8,979 nucleotides of DNA from CAYRPO01 sp964426305. Lineage in GTDB: Bacteria > Patescibacteriota > Saccharimonadia > Saccharimonadales > CAIOMD01. The stretch is from assembly GCA_964426305.1 (NCBI GenBank), contig CAYRPO010000036.1, positions 1 to 8,979 of the forward strand, given 5' to 3'. Within the stretch, counting starts at the first letter, position 1; every line of letters starts with the position of its first letter. Below the pieces are notes generated by a model. The model worked only from the letters and a program-made list of their open reading frames with translations. It ran no database searches and was not told the DNA's origin. The translations under genes were made by a program, and so were the position numbers. Below, one piece after another: positions 1 through 6,232 of the stretch.

Positions 1-490
1 CGTACCTCCGGATTCGCTCAGGGATGTTCTACCTAGCACTCGTCATGGATCTCGCCACCCGCGAGATCCTGAGCTGGAAGCTCGGTACCAACCACAGCAG
101 TAGCCTGACGCATATTGCACTCATCCAGGCACTGCGCACAAACCCAAGTCCGAGTATCTTGCACAGTGACCGTGGCTCTGAGTACCTGAGCGAACGACAC
201 CAGGCAACCTGCCAGAGATTTGGCGTCCAGCTGAGCGCGAGCAAACCAGGTAGCCCGTGGCAGAACGGCTACATGGAGCGCTGCATTAAATCCGTCAAAG
301 AGGAGCTTGGGCCATTGGCCCACTACCATGACATTGACGAGTTATATGTGGGTGTGACTAATGCTATTTCGTACTACAACAATGATCGCATCCACGTCAG
401 CCTCAAGATGCCACCACGAGCCTACGCCAAGACCCTGGGCAGGTACCGAAAATTTCCGAGGAGGGTGTTCGGGAAAGTGGTAGCTTGACA
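1..490 (+). mobile_element. IS3-family insertion sequence, right part only
   Basis: The left edge of the window lies inside an IS3-like element. Its transposase stops at 488. The bases just behind, when read from the other strand, begin TGTCAAGCTACCAC, which resembles an IS3-type terminal inverted repeat (TG...CA ends). This puts the right terminus at about 490, with the stop codon inside the terminal repeat. From 491 the sequence continues as an unrelated reading frame, a serine recombinase, which supports a sharp boundary. The left terminus and any target-site duplication are outside the window. The terminus is inferred from one end only. Confidence 0.7.
3..488 (+). CDS. IS3-family transposase (OrfB, DDE integrase core), 5'-partial
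   Basis: This is the C-terminal part of an IS3-family OrfB transposase, which cuts and joins the IS ends during transposition. The frame is open from base 3, so the ATG at 24 is internal: the residues before it read YLRIRSG, matching the block after the first catalytic Asp, which must lie left of the window. Counting from that ATG, the second Asp is D49 in LHSDRGSEY and the Glu is E85 in WQNGYMER, with 35 residues between them, the classic DD(35)E spacing. The C-terminal signature YYNNDRIHVSLKMPPRAYA is also typical. The visible part has no frameshift, so it could be an intact active copy, but the upstream OrfA and the left end cannot be seen. It interrupts the recombinase that follows. Confidence 0.93.
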   Translation, partial: YLRIRSGMFYLALVMDLATREILSWKLGTNHSSSLTHIALIQALRTNPSPSILHSDRGSEYLSERHQATCQRFGVQLSASKPGSPWQNGYMERCIKSVKEELGPLAHYHDIDELYVGVTNAISYYNNDRIHVSLKMPPRAYAKTLGRYRKFPRRVFGKVVA

Positions 491-972
491 AAGAGGCACA
501 AGAACGAAACTCGCTGCAAACCGCACAAAACGCTGCTATTAAGCAAACTCAAACCCAGCTTGATACATTGATTAATATGGCTTCGAGAGGGCTTCTCGAT
601 GATGATGAGTTCAGGAGAAAGAAGCAGGAATACAAAACTACCCTAGAAAAGCTACAAGCCGAGCAGGCAGATACATCCTATAGAGTAAAGAACTGGTACG
701 AAATTGCTACCAAAACATTCGAAACACTTTTGTATGCCGGTGAGAAGTTTAAAGATGGCGATCTGGGTAATAAGAAGGACGTATTGCAAGCTATTGGCCA
801 AAACCCCAAGTTATTGAACGGTAAGATCCTAATCACACCAAATGAATGGCTAATACCGGTGGCTCAGCATGCTAAACGCATACGAGCTGAACTAGATAAG
901 GTTAGAACGGAGCCTTTACAGATACAAAAAGCCTCCGAAGAGGCTATTCGTCTAAATTGGTGCAGGGTGTAG
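491..972 (+). pseudogene. Large serine recombinase, C-terminal fragment cut by the IS3 insertion
   Basis: The frame is open from just after the IS boundary to a TAG at 970-972, about 160 residues. Residues from the TTG at 568, such as MASRGLLDDDEF, NWYEIATKTFETLLYAGEKF and GDLGNKKDVLQAIGQN, match the coiled-coil and C-terminal part of resolvase/invertase-type large serine recombinases, which integrate and excise mobile elements. Upstream, a Gln-rich helical stretch (QTAQNAAIKQTQTQLDTLIN) belongs to the same coiled coil and has no start codon or ribosome binding site. The catalytic serine domain and the zinc-ribbon region are missing here, so this piece cannot be active. They may lie on the far side of the IS. 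The last codons run into the 3' end of tRNA-Tyr. A short independent protein starting at 568 is possible but unlikely. Confidence 0.85.
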
Positions 973-1043
973 GATTCGAACCTACGAACTCGAAAGAGGA
1001 CAGATTTACAGTCTGTTGTGTTTGACCGCTTCACTAACCCTGC
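958..1043 (-). tRNA. tRNA-Tyr (anticodon GUA), CCA encoded
   Basis: Read on the minus strand, this is an 86-nt class II tRNA. The acceptor stem is GCAGGGT paired with ACCCTGC (7 bp), followed by discriminator A and an encoded CCA at 958-960. The anticodon stem is ACAGA/TCTGT with loop CTGTAAA, giving GTA. A long variable region of about 14 nt precedes the T arm (GTAGG, loop TTCGAAT, CCTAC), as expected for bacterial tRNA-Tyr. It lies 107 bp downstream of tRNA-Thr on the same strand and is probably co-transcribed with it. The Thr-Tyr order is common in bacteria. Its last 15 bases are overlapped by the convergent recombinase fragment. Confidence 0.96.
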
Positions 1044-1150
1044 TCGTCGCTGCAGCGTGGACTCCACAGTACCATTGCCGCAGCTAAAACACCTTCCTGA
1101 ACTCAACCTTTTGGGCATTCTCGCACGATGTCCAAAATGGTATAGAGATA

Positions 1151-1226
1151 TGGAGCCGACAGAGGGATTTGAACCCACGACCCGCTGTTTACAAAACAGC
1201 CGCTCTGGCCACTGAGCTATGTCGGC
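1151..1226 (-). tRNA. tRNA-Thr (anticodon UGU), CCA encoded
   Basis: This is a 76-nt class I tRNA on the minus strand. The acceptor stem is GCCGACA with TGTCGGC, then discriminator T and CCA at 1151-1153. The D arm contains AGCTCAGTGGCCAGAGC. The anticodon stem is GCTGT/ACAGC with loop TTTGTAA, so the anticodon is TGT. The T arm GTGGG-TTCAAAT-CCC is nearly canonical. It is the first gene of a Thr-Tyr tRNA pair. The 107 bp between the two tRNAs contain no third tRNA or gene that I can recognise. Confidence 0.95.
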
Positions 1227-1253
1227 ATTACACTCACTGTGAGCGCACCTGCA

Positions 1254-1282
1254 ATACTACCAAAACTTGACGCACTCGGCAA
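1254..1282 (-). promoter_or_regulatory. Promoter of the tRNA-Thr/tRNA-Tyr unit
   Basis: On the minus strand there is a -35 TTGCCG (1277-1282), a 17-bp spacer and a -10 TAGTAT (1254-1259). The tRNA-Thr 5' end is 27 nt past the -10, leaving a short 5' leader to be removed by RNase P. The position and spacing fit a sigma-70 promoter, but neither hexamer is perfect. The short palindrome CTCACTGTGAG (1233-1243) lies in the leader. Confidence 0.55.
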
Positions 1283-1392
1283 CTCTATTATGCTTGCCAA
1301 CACCTATTTGTGGGGAAATGGTTCAATGCGATGCGACTGATACCGCCGAATACTCTCCATAAACGGCGAGCCGAACAAATGATTTGCAGGTA
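1283..1392. other. Intergenic stretch between the TPR gene and the tRNA promoter
   Basis: This holds no gene I can support. I see no U-tract terminator behind the TPR gene. The only candidate is a weak 5-bp stem (CGGCG/CGCCG) with a loop of about 15 nt and no T-run. The four-gene operon might therefore read through into the tRNA pair, although the tRNAs have their own promoter. Confidence 0.4.
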
Positions 1393-2046
1393 TTACACCA
1401 CGACGCGCGGAGGGCGACTGACTCGTTTTGGCTTGGTAGAAGAGCTGATCTGTCTGGTCAGCTTTCGTCGAATTGCAGCTGCGTCTTCTGGCATGTCATG
1501 TACCTCGTAGGCGCGTAACAGCAACGAATGAGTCTCGTGGTTCGGCTCAAGCTCGACAGCACGTTCTAGCTCTTTGATCATTTTTTTATCGTGACCAAGC
1601 TTTTCTTGCACTTTGGCATAGGCGATGTGCCTAGCCGCAAGGCCATCTTCTAGTTTGAGCGCTTCCTCAAACGCAATCGCGGCTTTTTCAAAATTAGCAG
1701 TTTCGTAGTATATAAGTCCCAAGTTATGCAGCGACGACGCACTCGGCTCAATGCTGCTGGCAATCTCGAAACAGTCGATTGCGTCTTTGTATTCTTTTTG
1801 CTTGGCATACAAAATTCCAAGTCGGTTATAGGCGGCAGCGTTTTTTTCGTCGATCTTCAAAATCGTCAGCAATGCCTTTTCTGCACGCAACAATTTATTG
1901 TCACGCATGCCTTGGTGAGCAATTTCCCACAACCGTCCTAGGCGCAGTCCAACTGCGTCAGGTATGTCTGCCTCGCCGTCGGGCACTGCATACGTAGCCC
2001 GCAATGCAAGTGCCGCGAACAGGGTTAAAACAAGTAGTTCTACCAT
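1393..2046 (-). CDS. Membrane-anchored tetratricopeptide repeat (TPR) protein
   Basis: This 217-aa protein starts with a hydrophobic segment (residues about 1-20, VELLVLTLFAALALRATYAV) that looks like a signal anchor or uncleaved signal peptide. The body has at least three TPR units: around AAAYNRLGILYAKQKEYKDA, then SSLHNLGLIYYETANFEKAA, then a third ending in ELERAVELEPN. TPRs are protein-interaction scaffolds. The partner is unknown and nothing here identifies it. The tail is short and basic (KPKRVSRPPR). It is the last gene of the trpS operon, 25 bp after the holB-like gene. The gap and the end of that gene contain an extended -10 box (TGCTATACT), so the gene may also be transcribed separately. 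No Shine-Dalgarno sequence precedes the ATG. Confidence 0.85.
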   Translation of the reverse strand: MVELLVLTLFAALALRATYAVPDGEADIPDAVGLRLGRLWEIAHQGMRDNKLLRAEKALLTILKIDEKNAAAYNRLGILYAKQKEYKDAIDCFEIASSIEPSASSLHNLGLIYYETANFEKAAIAFEEALKLEDGLAARHIAYAKVQEKLGHDKKMIKELERAVELEPNHETHSLLLRAYEVHDMPEDAAAIRRKLTRQISSSTKPKRVSRPPRVVV

Positions 2047-2060
2047 AAATTCTGTGGCTT

Positions 2061-2069
2061 AGTATAGCA
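2061..2069 (-). promoter_or_regulatory. Extended -10 promoter in front of the TPR gene
   Basis: The minus strand reads TGCTATACT, an extended -10 element with the -10 hexamer at 2061-2066. The start codon (A at 2046) follows after 14 nt, so a normal start site would leave a 5' leader of only about 7-8 nt. No convincing -35 is visible. It overlaps the region just past the preceding gene's stop codon and would act as an internal promoter of the operon. Confidence 0.4.
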
Positions 2070-2071
2070 CA

Positions 2072-2911
2072 TTACAGCGCCAAAAATAAGTTCAGCAGTA
2101 CCAGCTTGGCTTGTGCGTGCTGTCGCAGCTGCGCTTGGGCTTCGGTCACGCATCGTAATCGCGTAGCCCATTTTGACGCGGCCTGGACGCTGTTTTTTGA
2201 TGCTGCATGTTCAAGTGCGGCCTTGCAGACCAATTCGAGTGCATCAAGTAGTAGTGGAAGTTGTTCTTTTAGCTTGTCCTTTGTAAATCCATCTATTCGA
2301 CTCAGCCGCTGTACCTGTGTTTGTCCCAACAGCTCCTTGGCTTGTTCTACTGCCTGCAGGAGTGGATGCGATGTTTCACTTGTCAGTAGTGCTGTTGCCA
2401 AGCCTATGCGGCCGTCTGCAATGGCAATTGCTTTTGTAACCTCCGCGGCTGGCAAGGCAGCAAAATGCTCTTGTAGCTGCGCTTTGGTCGGTGGCACCAG
2501 ATACCACGACGTACATCGTGATCGAATTGTAACCAACACATCGCTCGACGACCGAATACCAAGCAAAAAATGTACACCTTTTGGCGGTTCTTCCAAAATC
2601 TTGAGCATGGTATTCTGTGCTTCGTCGGTAAGCAAATGCGCGTCAGGCACTAGTACGACGCGTCGCCCAGACTGTGCCAGTTTGATCATGCTTTTTAGGT
2701 CGCGAATTTGCTCGATTCCAATACTCTTTTTGTCTGGCAAGGGCTCGATAAGCAATATACGCCCTGCGGCGTATGGGCCAACAATATCCAGCGCCAACTG
2801 GTTTAGAGTGTATCGCTTGCCTGTTCCTGCTGGCGACACCAAAAGTATAGCCTGTGGCGGATCCGCAACAAACGCATCGTACTGAGCCCGAGACCTGCTA
2901 TGTAACACCAT
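2072..2911 (-). CDS. holB: DNA polymerase III delta-prime-like AAA+ subunit
   Basis: This 279-aa AAA+ protein resembles the delta-prime subunit of the bacterial clamp loader, which helps load the sliding clamp at replication forks. Visible motifs are a Walker A-like loop SPAGTGKR (residues 26-33), the block VVLVPDAHLLTDEAQNTMLKILEEPP (85-110) and the sensor/arginine-finger motif IRSRC (129-133). The zinc-binding cysteines usually found between Walker A and Walker B in delta-prime and tau/gamma are absent. The protein is shorter than E. coli HolB (334 aa), with a weakly conserved C-terminal helical domain. Its ATG overlaps the upstream synthase stop by one base (TAATG), implying translational coupling. 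A divergent tau/gamma paralogue is a less likely alternative given the length and the lack of zinc ligands. Confidence 0.83.
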   Translation of the reverse strand: MVLHSRSRAQYDAFVADPPQAILLVSPAGTGKRYTLNQLALDIVGPYAAGRILLIEPLPDKKSIGIEQIRDLKSMIKLAQSGRRVVLVPDAHLLTDEAQNTMLKILEEPPKGVHFLLGIRSSSDVLVTIRSRCTSWYLVPPTKAQLQEHFAALPAAEVTKAIAIADGRIGLATALLTSETSHPLLQAVEQAKELLGQTQVQRLSRIDGFTKDKLKEQLPLLLDALELVCKAALEHAASKNSVQAASKWATRLRCVTEAQAQLRQHAQAKLVLLNLFLAL

Positions 2912-3798
2912 TACGCTACTAGCTTAGCAAATTCTGGGGGAACGGGACTTTCGAAAACCGTACGCTGACCATTTGGCAGTGTAATTTCCAGACTATGGGC
3001 ATGCAAATACAATCGATCGCCTGGTATTTTGCCATAAATTGGGTCGCCGACAATTGGATGCTTTATGTACAGCAAATGAACGCGTAGTTGATGTGTCCGC
3101 CCTGTTTGCGGTGTCAGGCGCAATAGCGCATAGGTGTCGTTGGACTGTTCTACGTTGTACTGCGTAAGCGCTACCTTGCCATGTGGATCTGGCTGAAACG
3201 TTTTTGGGTCACTCGGATTTCGTGCAAGCGGCACGTCTATGACTGCTTGGTGCGGCTCAGGTGTCCCAAAGACTACGGCAATATACGTTTTCTTTGTCTT
3301 GCGCTGTGAAAATTGCCGTTGCAACATGCTCAGCGCTTGTGCATTTTTGGCACAAATCATAACGCCACTTGTTGCGCGATCGAGTCGATGCACAATCCCT
3401 GCTCGCTCACCTCCCATCTGTACCAGTTCTTTTGCGACTTCTGGTCGCTGGGTGGCTACGCGTGCACGAACAAAGCTGGCCACACTGGGTTCGTCCCAGT
3501 ACCGCCCTCGTGCATGACTGATAATGCCAGCTGGCTTGTCCACTACAACAACGTCATCATCTTCATATAATACAGGCAAGTCTGGTGCTTCGGCTGGTTT
3601 TTGCAGTGGTGCAACTTCTGCCTGCAATGACAGCCCTGGCTGGATCTTGTCGCCAGGCTTTAGTTGTTTCTGCCCCTGAAATATAAGGCCCATGTCAAAC
3701 AGACGCGCTAAAGATGCTCTGGAATATTCTGGATGCGCATTGGCTAAAAGCACATCTGCACGTTGCGCCGTTTCGTGGGTGTTTTCAATGACAATCAT
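2911..3798 (-). CDS. rluD: RluA/RluD-family pseudouridine synthase
   Basis: This 295-aa enzyme converts uridine to pseudouridine in RNA, most likely in 23S rRNA. An N-terminal S4-like RNA-binding domain (about residues 12-62, with SRASLARLFDMGLIFQGQKQ) is followed by the catalytic domain. The signature GIVHRLDRATSGVM (134-147) holds the catalytic Asp at D140, and GRTHQLRVHL (233-242) is the second conserved block. Size and domain order match RluD more than RluA or RluC, but site specificity cannot be read from sequence, so the symbol is approximate. It begins 9 bp after trpS and overlaps the next gene by one base. No Shine-Dalgarno sequence is visible before the ATG, which suggests coupling to trpS translation. 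Confidence 0.92.
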   Translation of the reverse strand: MIVIENTHETAQRADVLLANAHPEYSRASLARLFDMGLIFQGQKQLKPGDKIQPGLSLQAEVAPLQKPAEAPDLPVLYEDDDVVVVDKPAGIISHARGRYWDEPSVASFVRARVATQRPEVAKELVQMGGERAGIVHRLDRATSGVMICAKNAQALSMLQRQFSQRKTKKTYIAVVFGTPEPHQAVIDVPLARNPSDPKTFQPDPHGKVALTQYNVEQSNDTYALLRLTPQTGRTHQLRVHLLYIKHPIVGDPIYGKIPGDRLYLHAHSLEITLPNGQRTVFESPVPPEFAKLVA

Positions 3799-3807
3799 GT
3801 GGTCGAT

Positions 3808-4836
3808 CTAGCGCAATCCAACGGCTTTTTGCACTTTCAAAAGCTTCGCGTTGGCAACGGTATTCATGACGGCTTCACTGGCTGCCAACTTGTCTTGCAG
3901 CTGCGTGTCGTCAATGTGAGCAAATTTTGTCTGGAAATCGTGCAAAAAGTCATGCACTTGGTCTGCTACGGCTTTTTTGAGCGCACCGTATTGTGCTTGT
4001 CCGCACCACATTGTGTTGGCTTCGTCTTGTGTTTTGTCACTAAACAATGCATACAACTGCAACAAGTTACTAATCCCTGGTCTTTGCGCCCAATCAAACT
4101 GTATGTCGCCAAAGCTGTCAGTCGTAGCCCCCATGACTTTTTTTGCTGCTTCGTCTGGTGCATCAGTTAGTACAATCGTTCCGGCCGGGTCACTGACGCT
4201 TTTACTCATCTTCTTTTCCGGGTTGCGCAAGCTTCGAATACGTAGTGGCGCCTCTAGGCCGGCAAACTTTGCCTGCTCTTTGGTTTCGGCTGGTTCTGTG
4301 AACAACTGGCCAAACTTGTTGTTGAATCGCTGTGCAAGTGTTCGCGACAGTTCTATGTGTTGGCGCTGATCTTCACCTACGGGTACCCACCTCGCGTCAT
4401 ACAGCAGTATGTCAGCCGCCATGAGTACGGGGTAATTAAATAGCCCCACCGACACGCGCTCCTCACCCATCTGAGTACTCTTGTCTTTAAATTCGACCAT
4501 GCGATTTGCCTCGCCAAAACCCGTAAAACATTCAAAGATCCACGCAAGCTCGCTATGCGCCGAAACGTGACTCTGTCGGTACACGTACACGTCGTCGTGC
4601 GCAATTTGCAGCCCAGCGGCAACAAACGTTTTGAGCCCGGTGTGGATTGCCGACTGCAAGTTGGCGTAATCGACTTCTACTGTGATCGTATGCAGGTCGG
4701 GGATGAACATGTTCAGCTGGTATTCGCCGGCATGTTTTTGCGCCAAACGCACCATCGGCGCAATCGCACCTAAGTAATTGCCAAGCGTAAAGTCGCTATT
4801 CACCCTTAAACCAGTTAGGATTATGTCCTTACTCAT
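3808..4836 (-). CDS. trpS: Tryptophanyl-tRNA synthetase
   Basis: This 342-aa class I aminoacyl-tRNA synthetase charges tRNA-Trp in the cytoplasm. The N-terminus MSKDIILTGLRVNSDFTLGN carries the degenerate HIGH motif as TLGN (residues 17-20). VGEDQRQHIELSRTLAQRF (153-171) is a TrpS hallmark, and KMSKS (209-213) is intact. I chose the ATG at 4836 over the in-frame ATG at 4890 because family members begin just before 'LTG.RPTG.xHLGN', and the 18 extra residues would span the promoter. A -10 TATACT ends 9 nt before this ATG, leaving no room for a T-box or Trp attenuator and no Shine-Dalgarno sequence. It heads the four-gene operon. Confidence 0.97.
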   Translation of the reverse strand: MSKDIILTGLRVNSDFTLGNYLGAIAPMVRLAQKHAGEYQLNMFIPDLHTITVEVDYANLQSAIHTGLKTFVAAGLQIAHDDVYVYRQSHVSAHSELAWIFECFTGFGEANRMVEFKDKSTQMGEERVSVGLFNYPVLMAADILLYDARWVPVGEDQRQHIELSRTLAQRFNNKFGQLFTEPAETKEQAKFAGLEAPLRIRSLRNPEKKMSKSVSDPAGTIVLTDAPDEAAKKVMGATTDSFGDIQFDWAQRPGISNLLQLYALFSDKTQDEANTMWCGQAQYGALKKAVADQVHDFLHDFQTKFAHIDDTQLQDKLAASEAVMNTVANAKLLKVQKAVGLR

Positions 4837-4845
4837 TATGTACAA

Positions 4846-4873
4846 AGTATACCCCATGTTGCGTGAGTTCAAA
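4846..4873 (-). promoter_or_regulatory. Promoter of the trpS operon
   Basis: The minus strand has a -10 TATACT (4846-4851) and a possible -35 TTTGAA (4868-4873), 16 bp apart. The predicted transcription start falls about 3 nt before the trpS ATG, so the message would be leaderless or nearly so. The -35 is weak, while the -10 is close to consensus. Confidence 0.5.
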
Positions 4874-4975
4874 AAAACATCATCATGCAAATTTGGGTAC
4901 CATACAAGGCGCGTCGCCTATATGGTCTATAGTCTGGTTCTCACAATTCTATTTTCTGGGTTTAGCGTAACGAGT
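4874..4975. promoter_or_regulatory. Divergent intergenic region with a short inverted repeat
   Basis: This lies between the trpS promoter (minus) and the 70-aa gene promoter (plus). It contains the inverted repeat AGGCG-CGT-CGCCT (4907-4919), which could be an operator or chance. I see no gene here. Confidence 0.3.
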
Positions 4976-4981
4976 TATAAT
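4953..4981 (+). promoter_or_regulatory. Promoter of the 70-aa gene
   Basis: A perfect -10 TATAAT lies at 4976-4981. The best -35 at 17-bp spacing is TTTCTG (4953-4958), which is poor. The predicted start near 4988 leaves a leader of about 20 nt carrying the strong ribosome binding site AGGAGG at 4999-5004. Confidence 0.55.
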
Positions 4982-5008
4982 ACAAACGAATAATCAAGAG
5001 GAGGGCGC

Positions 5009-5221
5009 ATGGCATCCGAAATCCCATCTAGCAATCTTGATCTACCGCTCGACAGGCGCCCGTATACGCTGCAAAGCCTACACGAAAGAGAACGAGCCTT
5101 ACGACCCGACGCCGCCTCACCTTCTGGCTGTACCATTCACCCACAACATATGTCACTGCGTAGTCTTGAGGAATATTTTCGCGCGAAGAATGATGACCAT
5201 GATGATCCCTGGGCTGCCTAG
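5009..5221 (+). CDS. Small hypothetical protein, 70 aa
   Basis: I do not recognise this family. The case for a real gene is the promoter and translation signals: a consensus TATAAT box 27 nt upstream and a near-perfect AGGAGG Shine-Dalgarno sequence (4999-5004), 4 nt before the ATG. The product is soluble and charged, with a Pro/Asp-rich N-terminal third (PSSNLDLPLDRRP), a possible helix (LHERERALRPD), a second possible helix (LRSLEEYFRAKN) and an acidic end (DDHDDPWAA). It has no membrane segment and no known motif, and contains one Cys and two His in CTIHPQH, too few for an obvious metal site. It converges on the methyltransferase gene, and both stop codons lie in one CTAG. Confidence 0.6.
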   Translation: MASEIPSSNLDLPLDRRPYTLQSLHERERALRPDAASPSGCTIHPQHMSLRSLEEYFRAKNDDHDDPWAA

Positions 5222-6171
5222 ACTGTGAAATAATAATCCTCTGGTGTGTCGGTGGTTTTGGTGATTTTGGCGACAAAGAAGGCTTCGTGTTCGGCACTAG
5301 GGAGCAAGCGAACGCATGAGGCGATGTCGGCTGGTAGCTGTTTGCCCTGCCAGGTAGTGATGCCCGAACGAGAATCGGCTGGGGCTTGATTGATTGGTAG
5401 CAATGTTGCGCTGCGGCGTTTTAGAAGGCGTGCTACAACAAATTCGTTTTCTTCGGGGTTGATGGTGCATGTGCTGTACACAAGCGTGCCACCGACTCGC
5501 AGACAGTCGTAGGCAGTAACTAGCAGTTGCTCTTGTAGACGGCTAAGGCGCTTTACTTTGCTGGGAGTCCACGCAGCATAGCTTTTAGGCTGCGTTGGGT
5601 CGATTGTAGCTTCGCCGCTACACGGTGCGTCTAGCAAAATGCGGTCGAACTGTTGACCGGCAAAGTTTTTGCGAGCGTCGCGACCGTCGTACAAGGCAGT
5701 GTCGGCTTTGACACCGAGCATGTCGAAGATTTGGCGCATCTTGAAAAAGCGGTCTTTAGATGTATCATTGGCAACTATGTGAGCTTTGTTTTTGACAATA
5801 GCTGCAATGTGACTGGTTTTGCCACCTGGGGCGGCGGCCATGTCCAAAATGTGTTCACCGGGTTGCGGGTCGAGCGCCAGTACTGGCACAAAGCTGGCGG
5901 CATTTTGCAAAAACACTTCCCCGCTCGTAACAGTAGGGTGCATGCTAAGCTTGTCATAGCCGGACAATACTGTGTAGCAGTTAGGCGCCCAAGATATGGA
6001 TTCAAGGTTAATTCCACTAACCCGAAGGCTCTGAAGCGTGTTTTTGCGTGATTTTAGCATGTTAATACGCACCGACTTATGCCGAGGTTGCGACAATAAA
6101 GATTTAACTTCTTCGACAGACACACCCCAAACATCGGCGGCGGTTTGTAACAGAGGCTGAATGAACTGCAT
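5218..6171 (-). CDS. RsmB/NSUN-family RNA (cytosine-5) methyltransferase
   Basis: This 317-aa SAM-dependent enzyme methylates C5 of cytosine in RNA, probably rRNA or tRNA. The SAM-binding loop is DMAAAPGGKTSH (residues 110-121). The two family cysteines are present: C184 in DAPCSGEATIDP, and C235 in YSTCTINPEENE, the nucleophile. N-terminal VRINMLK (34-40) is the RVNTLK-like block. There is no NusB-like N-terminal domain as in RsmB and no C-terminal extension as in RsmF, so the exact target is unknown. I chose the ATG at 6171 over that at 6231 because the extra residues would span the promoter, and a -10 TATACT sits 6 nt before this ATG. The message appears to be leaderless. There is no Shine-Dalgarno sequence. 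Confidence 0.92.
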   Translation of the reverse strand: MQFIQPLLQTAADVWGVSVEEVKSLLSQPRHKSVRINMLKSRKNTLQSLRVSGINLESISWAPNCYTVLSGYDKLSMHPTVTSGEVFLQNAASFVPVLALDPQPGEHILDMAAAPGGKTSHIAAIVKNKAHIVANDTSKDRFFKMRQIFDMLGVKADTALYDGRDARKNFAGQQFDRILLDAPCSGEATIDPTQPKSYAAWTPSKVKRLSRLQEQLLVTAYDCLRVGGTLVYSTCTINPEENEFVVARLLKRRSATLLPINQAPADSRSGITTWQGKQLPADIASCVRLLPSAEHEAFFVAKITKTTDTPEDYYFTV

Positions 6172-6177
6172 TGGTAC

Positions 6178-6186
6178 AGTATACCA
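6178..6186 (-). promoter_or_regulatory. Extended -10 promoter of the methyltransferase gene
   Basis: The minus strand reads TGGTATACT, with the hexamer at 6178-6183. With the usual 7-nt spacing, transcription would start exactly on the A of the ATG at 6171. No good -35 is seen, as expected for an extended -10 promoter. Its upstream region overlaps the -35 of the divergent transporter promoter, so the two could compete for polymerase. Confidence 0.6.
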
Positions 6187-6195
6187 CGAGCAGTA

Positions 6196-6224
6196 TTGAC
6201 TTTTGACCGTTTTTGTGCTAAAAT
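6196..6224 (+). promoter_or_regulatory. Promoter of the MFS transporter leader
   Basis: A -35 TTGACT (6196-6201), a 17-bp spacer and a -10 TAAAAT (6219-6224) form the best sigma-70-like promoter in the window. The predicted start is around 6231, directly before an ATG at 6233, giving a leader of about 240 nt ahead of the transporter. Confidence 0.7.
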
Positions 6225-6232
6225 GCGTCATT

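Noticed and set aside
864..1215. ORFs reading through the two tRNA genes on both strands
   Set aside because: Peptides such as those containing EPTEGFEPTTRCLQN are the usual false translation of antisense tRNA sequence.
2106..2885. 259-codon plus-strand ORF opposite the holB-like gene
   Set aside because: It is Cys/Ser-rich with no recognisable motif and lies fully antisense to a gene with clear AAA+ motifs.
4837..4890. Longer trpS start at 4890
   Set aside because: The added residues cross the TATACT promoter and do not match the family N-terminus.
4837..5008. T-box or Trp attenuator before trpS
   Set aside because: The predicted transcript starts within a few bases of the trpS ATG, leaving no room, and no T-box sequence is visible.
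6172..6231. Longer methyltransferase start at 6231
   Set aside because: It would place the promoter and the divergent promoter's -35 in coding sequence, and the shorter start has a well placed -10.
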